Notes: generated by a model from the letters alone, not told the origin. A stretch of DNA of 6,897 nt from Methanobacteriota archaeon (GCA_018662715.1 JABJFP010000184.1:1-6897); one strand, 5' to 3'. Shown: positions 1-6,230, counted from the stretch's first letter. Numbers and translations are program-made.

Positions 1-915
1 GCAACTTCCTACGCAACCCATCACTATCCTACAATACCCTTCTACACCTTCTATTCCATGTTTGGATTCCAACGGGTTGCGGACTTGATTTGGTCGGCTG
101 CAGATCAGCGCGCTCGTGGCTTCCTCATGGGGGCAACTTCGGGGCGTACGACCCTCAACGGAGAAGGATTGCAACATCAAGACGGCCATTCGTTACTCAT
201 GGCTCATACCAACCCTGCCGTTCGTGCCTGGGACCCAGCATTTGCTTACGAGTTGGCCACCATCATCCGTCACGGAATCGATGAAATGTATGCTCAAAAT
301 AAGGACGTCATTCACTATGTGGCGGTTTACAACGAAAATTATCCGATGCCTCCGAAGCCAAAGGGCGTGGACGAAGGAATCGTGCGTGGAATGTATCTTC
401 TGCGCGGTGCTCCAAAGGGCGAGGGGCCTGTAGTTCGGCTCATTGGTTCAGGGCCGATCATGGTTCAAGTGTTGGACGCAGTTGAGAAACTGGAAACCTT
501 TGGCGTCCGATGTGAAATTTATTCTGCCACTTCCTATGGAGAAATGCGCCGTGAGGGCCTTGAATGTGACCGATGGAATCGCCTTCATCCAAGTGAAGAA
601 GCTCGAAAACCGTGGATTGAAGACCTCCTTTCAGAACCGCTTCCAACCGTTGCAGTTTCTGATAACATGGCAGCAGTCCCCGATATGATTCGTCAATGGG
701 TCAGCGGCCATTACAGCGTTTTAGGAACGGACGGCTTTGGACGCTCGGACACACGCGAGGCCCTTCGGCGCTTCTTTGAAATTGATGGTGCAGCCATCGC
801 TCTTGCGGCTCTTTCCTCCTTAGTGAGAGACGGTTCAATCGAAGCCAAGGTGTACTCGAAAGCAGAGAAAAATTTCGGTATTTCAACTGAACGAAACGAC
901 ATTACTGAATTGTGA
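1..915 (+). CDS. aceE: Pyruvate dehydrogenase E1 component, homodimeric type (C-terminal part, 5' end outside window)
   Basis: Thiamine-diphosphate-dependent E1 of the pyruvate dehydrogenase complex. It decarboxylates pyruvate and reductively acetylates the lipoyl group of E2, in the cytoplasm. The frame is open from base 1, so this is the last 304 residues of a protein that is about 890 residues in Escherichia coli. It corresponds to roughly residue 582 onward. The segment IPFYTFYSMFGFQR (bases 34-75) and the motif GRTTLNGEGLQHQDGH are near-identical to AceE. The Glu and His of EGLQH (His at bases 175-177) match the E. coli active-site residues I recall as E636 and H640, and the Tyr before SMFGFQR matches Y599. 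Near the C-terminus VLGTDGFGRSD followed by RRFFEID is the conserved end domain. No frameshift is seen and the gene stops with TGA. Archaeal E1 enzymes are usually the two-subunit alpha/beta type, so this form is notable if the host is archaeal. No E2 or E3 gene follows, so any linked partners would lie upstream. Confidence 0.96.
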   Translation, partial: ATSYATHHYPTIPFYTFYSMFGFQRVADLIWSAADQRARGFLMGATSGRTTLNGEGLQHQDGHSLLMAHTNPAVRAWDPAFAYELATIIRHGIDEMYAQNKDVIHYVAVYNENYPMPPKPKGVDEGIVRGMYLLRGAPKGEGPVVRLIGSGPIMVQVLDAVEKLETFGVRCEIYSATSYGEMRREGLECDRWNRLHPSEEARKPWIEDLLSEPLPTVAVSDNMAAVPDMIRQWVSGHYSVLGTDGFGRSDTREALRRFFEIDGAAIALAALSSLVRDGSIEAKVYSKAEKNFGISTERNDITEL

Positions 916-924
916 TGGTCCGCG

Positions 925-956
925 AAAAAAGCCATTTCGCTTCAATTTGAACGAAA
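925..956 (-). terminator. Probable terminator of the minus-strand operon in the convergent spacer
   Basis: The 69-base gap between the aceE stop and the deacetylase stop holds an imperfect inverted repeat. TTTCG (935-939) plus TTCAA (941-945) faces TTGAA (947-951) plus CGAAA (952-956), with C940 bulged. Read on the minus strand, it is followed four bases later by a run of six T (930 down to 925), which suits either archaeal oligo-T or intrinsic termination. The one-base gap between arms means the inner pairs must open, so the hairpin is modest. A second hairpin, GCGAAA (922-927) with TTTCGC (935-940) and a 7-base loop, competes for the same bases. No T-run follows on the plus strand, so termination of aceE is less clear. 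Confidence 0.5.
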
Positions 957-984
957 GCATCCGTTGTTCCGAAATCAATGCGAA

Positions 985-1767
985 TTACGTTTGAGGCGGT
1001 CTCCACGTACCTGCTTCTTTTGCAAAATCAAGAAGATGACAATAGAGCGTAACCAGTTTCACTCGTCGGTTGCTGACTTCATACACTTCATCTTCCCGTA
1101 ATGGTCTGGGTGCATTTTTCCATGCCCTTTTTGCTATGAGCGAAAGAGGAAAACGGAACAGAGCGGGACCCGTTACGGGTAAGCCAAGTCTTGTGCTCCA
1201 AGGGCGCTCAAGAACTCCTGCGAGAAACATTGCTGAGGTAACGGATTTCCATGAGTTGCCGCCCGTCTTATGACGCACCAGCCAAGAAGGGTTGACTGAA
1301 GAATCGACTGTATATCCATGGTCAGCCAATACTTGGGCCATCCATGGAGCGATGTAACCGTTAGGGGCTCTGAAAAATGGACGAAACGAAGGACCAGCGG
1401 CTTGTTGAATAAGGGCAGTGGATGTTGTTAACATTGCACCGAACCCGTCAATGTCTTCGCCCCAAGCCGACCATGAGCGATGACTGTGGCCGTGACATCC
1501 GACGGTGAGTCGCTCACCAAAGGTGACGAGGAGACCGTCAAAAAGAGAACAAAAAGTGTCATTTTCAAGCAAGTCAGAGATCAAAAAAAGAGTTACGGCA
1601 TAATCGTGACTCGCCATCCAATTCCGGAATCCTTCAACGCCAAGGAGGAACTCTGGGGAGAGTTCTGAATTGGAATGAAGCAACTGTTTCTTGCTCCTCG
1701 TGGGGTGGCCTTGATATTGAGGAAGATGCCGAAAATCATCGCTGTCTACGGTGTACCATGTCTTCAT
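985..1767 (-). CDS. Polysaccharide deacetylase family protein (NodB-like domain)
   Basis: Predicted metal-dependent deacetylase of the carbohydrate esterase 4/NodB fold, 260 residues, which removes acetyl groups from N-acetylated sugars in characterised relatives. Family motifs appear in order: the Asp motif as TVDSDDF (residues 6-12, with D8, D10 and D11, in place of TFDDG); the metal-binding His pair as CHGHSH (H92 and H96); the Arg motif as FRAPNGY (132-138, in place of RPPYG); a later DSSVNPSW segment (155-162); and the final His motif as LYCHLL (H244). The catalytic set looks intact. There is no signal peptide or membrane segment and the first motif lies at the very N-terminus, so the enzyme is probably cytoplasmic and may act on a soluble or lipid-linked precursor rather than on finished wall polymer. 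The ATG overlaps the GNAT stop as ATGA, and GGTGAG (1778-1773) lies five bases upstream, which points to translational coupling. It is the last gene of its operon. Substrate unknown. Confidence 0.88.
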   Translation of the reverse strand: MKTWYTVDSDDFRHLPQYQGHPTRSKKQLLHSNSELSPEFLLGVEGFRNWMASHDYAVTLFLISDLLENDTFCSLFDGLLVTFGERLTVGCHGHSHRSWSAWGEDIDGFGAMLTTSTALIQQAAGPSFRPFFRAPNGYIAPWMAQVLADHGYTVDSSVNPSWLVRHKTGGNSWKSVTSAMFLAGVLERPWSTRLGLPVTGPALFRFPLSLIAKRAWKNAPRPLREDEVYEVSNRRVKLVTLYCHLLDFAKEAGTWRPPQT

Positions 1768-2339
1768 GGCGTCTCACCACGCCCAATATCGACGAGGTGA
1801 AGATGATGGGGGACAGTCCGTTCGTTGAATTCAATTCCAATAAATTGTTCAAGCCGTTCACCGTTCCAGCGGTTGCAAATTGCGTTGGCAGTAGCCAATC
1901 CTGCTTCGTTGTGGGGGTGAACTGCAATTTCCACGACAACTCCATCTCCACGATGCTTCAACCAATCAAACACAGCATCTACGCATAGCGTTGCAATGCC
2001 TTGTTTTTGATGGCCTTTACGAACCCAGTACCCAAGATTGTATTTGGCGTGTAAGGATTGTAATTCATCTCCTAATCCGAGCAATCCAATGAATTTCTTG
2101 GTTTCATCCTGATGGATCGACCAAAAATGGAGTTGGTCGGTTCCATTTTGCGCTTGAATGTCAAAAAGCATGTCACGAAGTTGACGGCGAATATCCTCGG
2201 TGGGGTTTAGCCATGGAAGTGCGGTTTGAGCGGCTACTGAGTCTTCATGATAGGTCTCAAGAAGATCGGTCAAAATGTTGTTTTTTGCAGGATTGAGAAT
2301 GATGCCATTTTCCAAGCGCAGTGTTGGTGTTTGAGTCAT
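1764..2339 (-). CDS. GNAT-family N-acetyltransferase (RimJ/RimL-like)
   Basis: Predicted acetyl-CoA-dependent N-acetyltransferase, 191 residues, a normal length for RimJ/RimL-type GNAT proteins, which acetylate protein N-termini, amino sugars or small amines. Visible GNAT signs are the beta strand and acetyl-CoA loop NLGYWVRKGHQKQGIAT (residues 101-117, with QKQGIA in the place of Q/RxxGxG/A), the strand VVVEIAVHPHNEAGLATANAI (135-154, with the family's typical N-E-A-x-x-A pattern), and an N-terminal helix preceding ALPWL. The start is a choice. A GTG at 2348 follows the upstream stop directly, but the ATG at 2339 has AGGTGA (2350-2345) exactly five bases upstream, the spacing used by its neighbours, so ATG is preferred; GTG would add three residues. 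It sits between the zinc-ribbon gene (9 bases away) and the deacetylase gene (ATGA overlap) in one operon. The neighbouring deacetylase hints at amino-sugar chemistry, but the substrate cannot be read from sequence. Confidence 0.87.
   Translation of the reverse strand: MTQTPTLRLENGIILNPAKNNILTDLLETYHEDSVAAQTALPWLNPTEDIRRQLRDMLFDIQAQNGTDQLHFWSIHQDETKKFIGLLGLGDELQSLHAKYNLGYWVRKGHQKQGIATLCVDAVFDWLKHRGDGVVVEIAVHPHNEAGLATANAICNRWNGERLEQFIGIEFNERTVPHHLHLVDIGRGETP
1773..1778 (-). promoter_or_regulatory. Ribosome binding site of the deacetylase gene
   Basis: GGTGAG on the minus strand, inside the last codons of the GNAT gene, five bases before the deacetylase ATG at 1767. It matches the GGAGGTGAT-type anti-Shine-Dalgarno complement. 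It supports this start and suggests coupling through the ATGA overlap. Confidence 0.6.
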
Positions 2340-2344
2340 TTCAT

Positions 2345-2350
2345 TCACCT
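2345..2350 (-). promoter_or_regulatory. Ribosome binding site deciding the GNAT start
   Basis: AGGTGA on the minus strand spans the TAG stop of the zinc-ribbon gene and a candidate GTG start. It lies five bases before the ATG at 2339. This favours the ATG over the GTG, because the GTG would lie inside the binding site itself. Confidence 0.6.
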
Positions 2351-3497
2351 AACCGAGCAGTTGGGACCTTGCTTGAAGAACTTGAGGATTATTGGGGTGG
2401 ACGTATGCGGCCATGTCAAGCGTCCACTTCACATGGTCGTGACGTCCCAAGTGCTGCATAAGGACCGAGATATGCAACAACATGTTCAGGTTTTCATGAA
2501 GATGCGGTCCAAGCGTGTCGAGCGTTGTGGCTGCTTCGTTCATTCGTCCGTGCTTGATGTGTTCCATCGCTTCTACCACTTCTTGGTAGACTTGGTGGTC
2601 ATCCCATGCTTGACCTTGAGGCCAAGGCCATATGCGATTGTTATCAATCGGGGGTGCGGATGCTTGTTCCTGAGGTTGGGTGGAGGGCGGCGCTTCTGTT
2701 TGTTGAGCAACTTCGTCATCATCTGGCAGGTCGGGAAGAGCGCTTTCTTGGCCCTGTGGCGCTTGAGCAACAGGAGTTTCTCCGGTTGATGGGACATCCG
2801 CCGTTTGTTCCATTTGGAAGTCAGGGGGCAACTCTGGAGTAGCAGTGGCTTCAGCTTCCATGGCAGTTGCTTGAGCAAGAGAGGAATGTACAGGCTCTTC
2901 TTCCGGAAGGTCCGGCAGGTCGGGAGTTACATCTCCAGCATTTGGACCGATACTTCCCAGCAGGTCGTCATCATTCGCTGTTGGCGTTGATGGGGAGTAC
3001 AAACCCCCTTTACCGGTATGGACGGGCTCTGCAACTTCTGCAAAGGGGTCAGTCTTTTCGATTTCAAACATGACTGAAGCGGTAGGGGCATCGCTGGCTT
3101 GCAATTCAACCTCTTCCTCTTCTTCGCTGGAGACGGTTTCGGAAAGGGTAGGGCCGTCTCCCTCAATGTACTGAAACGACTCAGGAATTTCTTCTCCGTC
3201 CTCGTTGATTTCCGTGGTAGGGAGTTCGTACTGGTCGACGTCAACGGTGACATCATCAAGCGATAATACTGCTTCAACGACTTCAACTTCCTCTTCTAGT
3301 GCCTCATTGTCTCCGAGAAGAAGACTCATGATTTCCTCTCCAGTTGCAGTGGGCTCAGCCATTGGTTGTTCTCGGGCGGATTTGTTCAGGGAGTAATAGC
3401 ACTGTGCGCATGTTTCAGCCCCCTCCTCATTCAGATATTCGCAATAGGGGCAAGGATGGCCATCGGCCTCCTTTTCCTTCTTTTTGCGACCGAACAT
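2349..3497 (-). CDS. Zinc-ribbon protein with long acidic disordered linker and C-terminal helical (TPR-like) domain
   Basis: 382 residues; function not recognised. A basic start (MFGRKKKEKE) leads into one zinc ribbon with CPYC (C16, C19) and CAQC (C30, C33). Residues about 45-285 form a long low-complexity region rich in Glu, Asp, Pro, Ala and Gln, with acidic runs such as SSEEEEEVE, hydrophobic islands (IMSLLLGD, VEVVEAVLSL, ASVMFEIEK) and a repeated LPDLP motif (at about 194-198 and 254-258). Residues about 297-382 are predicted helical, and HGRMNEAATTLDTLGPHL followed by AAYVHPNNPQVL resembles tetratricopeptide-type helical pairs. No signal peptide or membrane span is seen. The layout suggests a cytoplasmic scaffold or adaptor, which is inference only. 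Start: ATG at 3497, with GGTGA (3506-3502) four bases upstream. It is the first gene of the three-gene minus-strand operon and diverges from the helicase gene. Confidence 0.85.
   Translation of the reverse strand: MFGRKKKEKEADGHPCPYCEYLNEEGAETCAQCYYSLNKSAREQPMAEPTATGEEIMSLLLGDNEALEEEVEVVEAVLSLDDVTVDVDQYELPTTEINEDGEEIPESFQYIEGDGPTLSETVSSEEEEEVELQASDAPTASVMFEIEKTDPFAEVAEPVHTGKGGLYSPSTPTANDDDLLGSIGPNAGDVTPDLPDLPEEEPVHSSLAQATAMEAEATATPELPPDFQMEQTADVPSTGETPVAQAPQGQESALPDLPDDDEVAQQTEAPPSTQPQEQASAPPIDNNRIWPWPQGQAWDDHQVYQEVVEAMEHIKHGRMNEAATTLDTLGPHLHENLNMLLHISVLMQHLGRHDHVKWTLDMAAYVHPNNPQVLQARSQLLG
2725..2925. repeat. Short direct repeat encoding the LPDLP motif
   Basis: The 12-base word GGCAGGTCGGGA occurs at 2725-2736 and again at 2914-2925, inside the linker of the zinc-ribbon gene. 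On the coding strand both copies encode the core of LPDLP followed by acidic residues (LPDLPDDD and LPDLPEEE). The span given covers both copies and the unrepeated sequence between them. This could be a duplicated linear motif or simple low-complexity drift. Confidence 0.45.
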
Positions 3498-3500
3498 CTA

Positions 3501-3507
3501 CTCACCC
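3501..3507 (-). promoter_or_regulatory. Ribosome binding site of the zinc-ribbon gene
   Basis: GGGTGAG on the minus strand, three bases before the ATG at 3497 (four bases counted from GGTGA). It supports this ATG as the start of the operon's first gene. Confidence 0.55.
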
Positions 3508-3529
3508 AGTCATCGGCTGTAGAATCTTG

Positions 3530-3537
3530 GTTTAAGA
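3530..3537. promoter_or_regulatory. TATA-like box in the divergent intergenic region
   Basis: The 190-base gap between the two divergent genes is moderately GC-rich apart from GTTTAAGA around 3530-3537, whose TTAA core reads similarly on both strands. If it is an archaeal TATA box, transcripts would begin near 3560 on the plus strand (helicase, leader about 125 bases) or near 3508 on the minus strand (zinc-ribbon gene, leader about 10 bases). I see no better box for either gene, so one element may serve one or both directions. The assignment rests on composition and distance only. Confidence 0.3.
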
Positions 3538-3677
3538 ATGCGGGTTTCCCGATTACAGAACGCTTCATTCCCGAGGCATATGCTGATGAAGCGAGGCGAC
3601 TTGGTTGGCGTCATGGGACGAAAGGGTTCAGTGCATCGGATGAACAATGCGGCAGTGCCGGATGTTCCGATGGCCAA

Positions 3678-3682
3678 GGGAG
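3678..3682 (+). promoter_or_regulatory. Ribosome binding site deciding the helicase start
   Basis: GGGAG lies five bases before the ATG at 3688. The in-frame ATGs further upstream (3538, 3580, 3586, 3613, 3640, 3670) have no site or only a weak one at this spacing, so 3688 is preferred. Confidence 0.55.
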
Positions 3683-3687
3683 AACCT

Positions 3688-5625
3688 ATGCCTGATCGTT
3701 GGCGGAAAAGTCAGGACCATTTTCAACGTTTTACAGAACTCATCAAACAAGAATTGGACGATGAAACTCAACTGGTTGAAGAACGGTGGAAAACATGGAC
3801 TAAACAGCGTTTAGTCGTTGCTGGAGTGGCCATGTTTGACCTCAGTGCAAGGCCACAGGGCCGCTTCTTTGGTGACGATATTATCGTGTTTGAAACACAG
3901 CGCGGTGACCGAATGCCGAACCATCGTTTTGGACCAGGGGACATTGTGTTGATTTCCCGTTCCAGGCCGTGGGGTGAGAAGGTTGTAGAAGGCGTCGTTC
4001 TGGACCGCGGCCCAACACGCATACGAATTGTGGTTAAGGAACGCCCAAAGGATGTCAAAAAAGGTGGATGGCGCTTGGACCGCGGGGCAAACCGTGTGGC
4101 CCATGACCGAATGCACGAGGCCCTCATCGGGTTCCACTCAACCGAGGGCGAGAGCGGTACCGTGCTGAGGGACCTTCTCCTAGCCAACGTTCTGGATGTC
4201 AATGAAAGTGCATCACTGCCCCCCGATATTCGTGGGAAACCTTCCCTCCGTGCCCCTCGCCCGAATGTTTCTCATCTCAATGCCTCACAACAACAGGCCA
4301 TTGAATTGGGTCTTTCTCAGCGCTTGACGCTCATTCAAGGCCCACCCGGGACGGGGAAAACCTACACTGCCGTCCATCTTCTCAATACGATGGCCCATTT
4401 GGGCAGCGGCCCGCTCTTGGCCACTGCTGAATCCAATGTTGCGGTAGATAATTTGCTTGAAGGCCTCCTTGATTTAGGCGTCAAAGCCTTGCGTATCGGT
4501 CGTCCGGTAAAGGTCCGAGAAGCGTTGCGAGATGCAACGCTTGATGCTCTTGTTGAACAACACCCGATGCAAGAGGAACTTGCCTTTCTTCAGGATGAAC
4601 AACGGCAACTGCGCAAGGCACTCCCATCCTTGAGGGGGAAAGAGAAAGGGTTGATGCATAAAGACATCAGCATAAATCAGCGAGAAATTCGCCGCCTTGA
4701 AGCCAATATGATGGCGAGTATTTTGGATGAAGCAGAGGTGATTTGTGCCACGACCATCGGGTGCGGTCACCGATTATTAGAGTCCAGGAAGTTCCCAATC
4801 GTTCTGATGGATGAGGCGACTCAGGCCAGTGAACCCAGCGCATTGGTTCCCATCGTGAAGGGATGCAGGCAATTGATTCTGGTTGGTGACCATCAACAAT
4901 TGCCGCCAACTGTGATCAGTCGGCGTGCTGAACAGGGTGGCCTGAATCGGTCACTTTTCGAACGACTAATTGCTTGCGGGCTTACTTCCACGATGCTCAC
5001 GACCCAATACCGAATGCACCCGGTCATGCGAGAGTACCCCAGCGCCCGATTTTACGAGAACAGACTGGAAGATGGATGCGCATCTGCTGATCGCCCAGCT
5101 CCAGCAGGATTCCTATGGCCAGATTGGGACCGGCCAATGGCCTTCATACCGATAGAGGGGGCTGAAGTCCAAGACGAAGAAGGAAAAAGCCGATCCAATC
5201 TCGATGAAGCGGCAAAAGTCATTGGTATTGTTGATGAATTGCTTGCTATGGGTGACATTCAAGCCAGCGAAATTGGAATTGTCACTCCCTACAACGGACA
5301 AGTCCGACTGCTTTCCTCACTGTTTGAACAAGCAGGTGGTTTGGAACCGGGCCAACGCTATGGCGGCTTAGAGATCAAGAGCGTTGATGGCTATCAAGGG
5401 CGAGAAAAAGACGTCATTGTCTTTTCCACCGTGCGCGCTAATGACGAGGGCGAAATTGGCTTCTTATCCGACCATCGTCGACTCAATGTTGCGATTACGA
5501 GGGCAAAACGGGGTCTAATTGTTCTGGGCCATCCTACTACACTACGCCACGACCCAACTTGGCGGGCATATTTGGATTGGGCCGATGAGAGTGGATTATT
5601 TGCCTGGCATTTGACTCACAGTTAG
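3688..5625 (+). CDS. Superfamily I DNA/RNA helicase, UPF1/IGHMBP2-like
   Basis: ATP-driven 5'-to-3' type helicase of the Upf1-like SF1B group, cytoplasmic, 645 residues from the chosen start. In order: N-terminal helix (11-40); a beta-barrel 1B region (about 58-118, RFFGDDIIVFE to RIRIVVKERP); Q motif LNASQQQAI (197-205); Walker A GPPGTGKT (218-225); motif Ia ESNVAVDNL (248-256); a charged helical stalk insertion (about 288-343); Walker B IVLMDEATQ (371-379); motif III GDHQQLPP (400-407); motif IV QYRMHP (440-445); motif V SVDGYQGREKDVI (565-577); motif VI LNVAITRAKRG (599-609). All catalytic motifs are intact. There is no R3H, zinc-finger or nuclease domain, unlike eukaryotic IGHMBP2 or UPF1. 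The frame is open back to 3538, which would give 695 residues, but the ATG at 3688 has GGGAG at five bases and begins just before the family's usual N-terminal helix. The RDD gene follows after 38 bases, probably in the same transcript. Relatives act in replication, repair or RNA turnover; the specific role is unknown. Confidence 0.93.
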   Translation: MPDRWRKSQDHFQRFTELIKQELDDETQLVEERWKTWTKQRLVVAGVAMFDLSARPQGRFFGDDIIVFETQRGDRMPNHRFGPGDIVLISRSRPWGEKVVEGVVLDRGPTRIRIVVKERPKDVKKGGWRLDRGANRVAHDRMHEALIGFHSTEGESGTVLRDLLLANVLDVNESASLPPDIRGKPSLRAPRPNVSHLNASQQQAIELGLSQRLTLIQGPPGTGKTYTAVHLLNTMAHLGSGPLLATAESNVAVDNLLEGLLDLGVKALRIGRPVKVREALRDATLDALVEQHPMQEELAFLQDEQRQLRKALPSLRGKEKGLMHKDISINQREIRRLEANMMASILDEAEVICATTIGCGHRLLESRKFPIVLMDEATQASEPSALVPIVKGCRQLILVGDHQQLPPTVISRRAEQGGLNRSLFERLIACGLTSTMLTTQYRMHPVMREYPSARFYENRLEDGCASADRPAPAGFLWPDWDRPMAFIPIEGAEVQDEEGKSRSNLDEAAKVIGIVDELLAMGDIQASEIGIVTPYNGQVRLLSSLFEQAGGLEPGQRYGGLEIKSVDGYQGREKDVIVFSTVRANDEGEIGFLSDHRRLNVAITRAKRGLIVLGHPTTLRHDPTWRAYLDWADESGLFAWHLTHS

Positions 5626-5640
5626 AAGCGCAAATTGACA

Positions 5641-5646
5641 AAGGAG
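5641..5646 (+). promoter_or_regulatory. Shine-Dalgarno AAGGAG upstream of the RDD gene, oddly spaced
   Basis: A strong AAGGAG lies 17 bases before the first in-frame ATG (5664) but only five bases before an in-frame ACG (5652). Bases 5640-5659 match the helicase start region 3676-3695 at 16 of 20 positions, with the helicase ATG aligned to this ACG. Either the ribosome starts at ACG, or the ATG has been lost by mutation or a base-call error and 5664 serves as a weaker start. Confidence 0.45.
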
Positions 5647-5663
5647 AACCCACGCCTAAGACC

Positions 5664-6230
5664 ATGGCCGACAGTCCTATTACGATGGTTCAAGGTGGGG
5701 GAACGCTCGCTCAAACCGTTTTGGCTTCAGCACCAGAAGGCATGCTTATCGCTCCAGCATGGAAGCGGGTTGCAGCGTTTATGCTCGACGTCGTGCTGAT
5801 TAGCGTGGTTCTCTCATTCGCGACTGGAGGGCGACTTCTAGCGGCCCTGTTCGATATGAGTCTCCTTACCGTTGACGTAAGGACAGGCGCCTTTTTCCTA
5901 CTGAATTGGTTTGTCTTCCTTTCTGCCTTTTATCTCTATTTCAAATACACCGGACAGACCATCGGCAGGTCACTTGCTCAACGTGGATTTCGTATCGCCA
6001 TTGTTCACGATAATGGAACGTTGCTTGAACAACACCACTGGGGCCCACGAGCCATGGCCAAACTGATTTACCTCATTCCGGCTGTAGGATGGCTGTATTT
6101 CGGTCTTCGCGACGCCTACAATGCTCAATCATCAAAAGAAGAATACCGAACCAAGGTTGACCTCAAACACCATACTGTTGCGGCTGTAGATTGGTCCTTG
6201 CCGTCCGAAACTCGTTTCGGTCTTCGCTGA
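5664..6230 (+). CDS. RDD-family integral membrane protein
   Basis: 188 residues. The RDD family is named for conserved Arg and Asp residues and its members are multi-span membrane proteins, some proposed to be transporters; the role here is unknown. The first segment, AWKRVAAFMLDVVLISVVL (residues 32-50), holds the Arg and Asp of the signature. A second span covers about 76-93 (AFFLLNWFVFLSAFYLYF) and is followed by the diagnostic loop YTGQTIGRSLAQRGFRIAIV (95-114). A third hydrophobic segment covers 131-148, followed by RDAYNAQSSKEEYRTKVD, which matches the family's C-terminal Asp-rich part. The tail is soluble. The start is uncertain: ATG 5664 lies 17 bases after AAGGAG (5641-5646), too far for the usual spacing, whereas the in-frame ACG at 5652 sits exactly five bases after it and would add four residues. 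It follows the helicase by 38 bases and is probably cotranscribed with it. Confidence 0.9.
   Translation: MADSPITMVQGGGTLAQTVLASAPEGMLIAPAWKRVAAFMLDVVLISVVLSFATGGRLLAALFDMSLLTVDVRTGAFFLLNWFVFLSAFYLYFKYTGQTIGRSLAQRGFRIAIVHDNGTLLEQHHWGPRAMAKLIYLIPAVGWLYFGLRDAYNAQSSKEEYRTKVDLKHHTVAAVDWSLPSETRFGLR
6205..6220 (+). terminator. Possible hairpin terminator at the 3' end of the RDD gene
   Basis: CCGAAA (6205-6210) and TTTCGG (6215-6220) form a perfect six-pair stem with a four-base CTCG loop inside the last codons of the RDD gene. It is followed by TTTT at 6232-6235. It might end the helicase-RDD transcript, but the T-run is short and 11 bases away from the stem. Confidence 0.25.

Noticed and set aside
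2247..2789. 180-codon plus-strand open frame opposite the zinc-ribbon gene
   Set aside because: The translation is rich in Cys, His, Phe and Arg with no recognisable domain, no ribosome site, and lies antisense to a gene with clear zinc-ribbon motifs and operon context.
2927..3286. 119-codon minus-strand frame within the zinc-ribbon gene
   Set aside because: It is a shifted reading of the low-complexity linker, giving Lys/Pro/Leu-rich sequence with no independent start signal.
3538..3687. N-terminal extension of the helicase from the ATG at 3538
   Set aside because: No ribosome site at 3538 and the only TATA-like box lies directly before it, so a transcript would start downstream. Kept as an alternative, not as the called start.
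3366..3695. 109-codon plus-strand open frame across the divergent promoter
   Set aside because: It overlaps the start of the zinc-ribbon gene antisense and the helicase start in another frame, with no domain or binding site for the ribosome.
3768..4202. 144-codon minus-strand frame opposite the helicase N-terminal region
   Set aside because: Ser/Arg/Pro-rich translation typical of an antisense shadow, opposite a helicase with conserved domains throughout.
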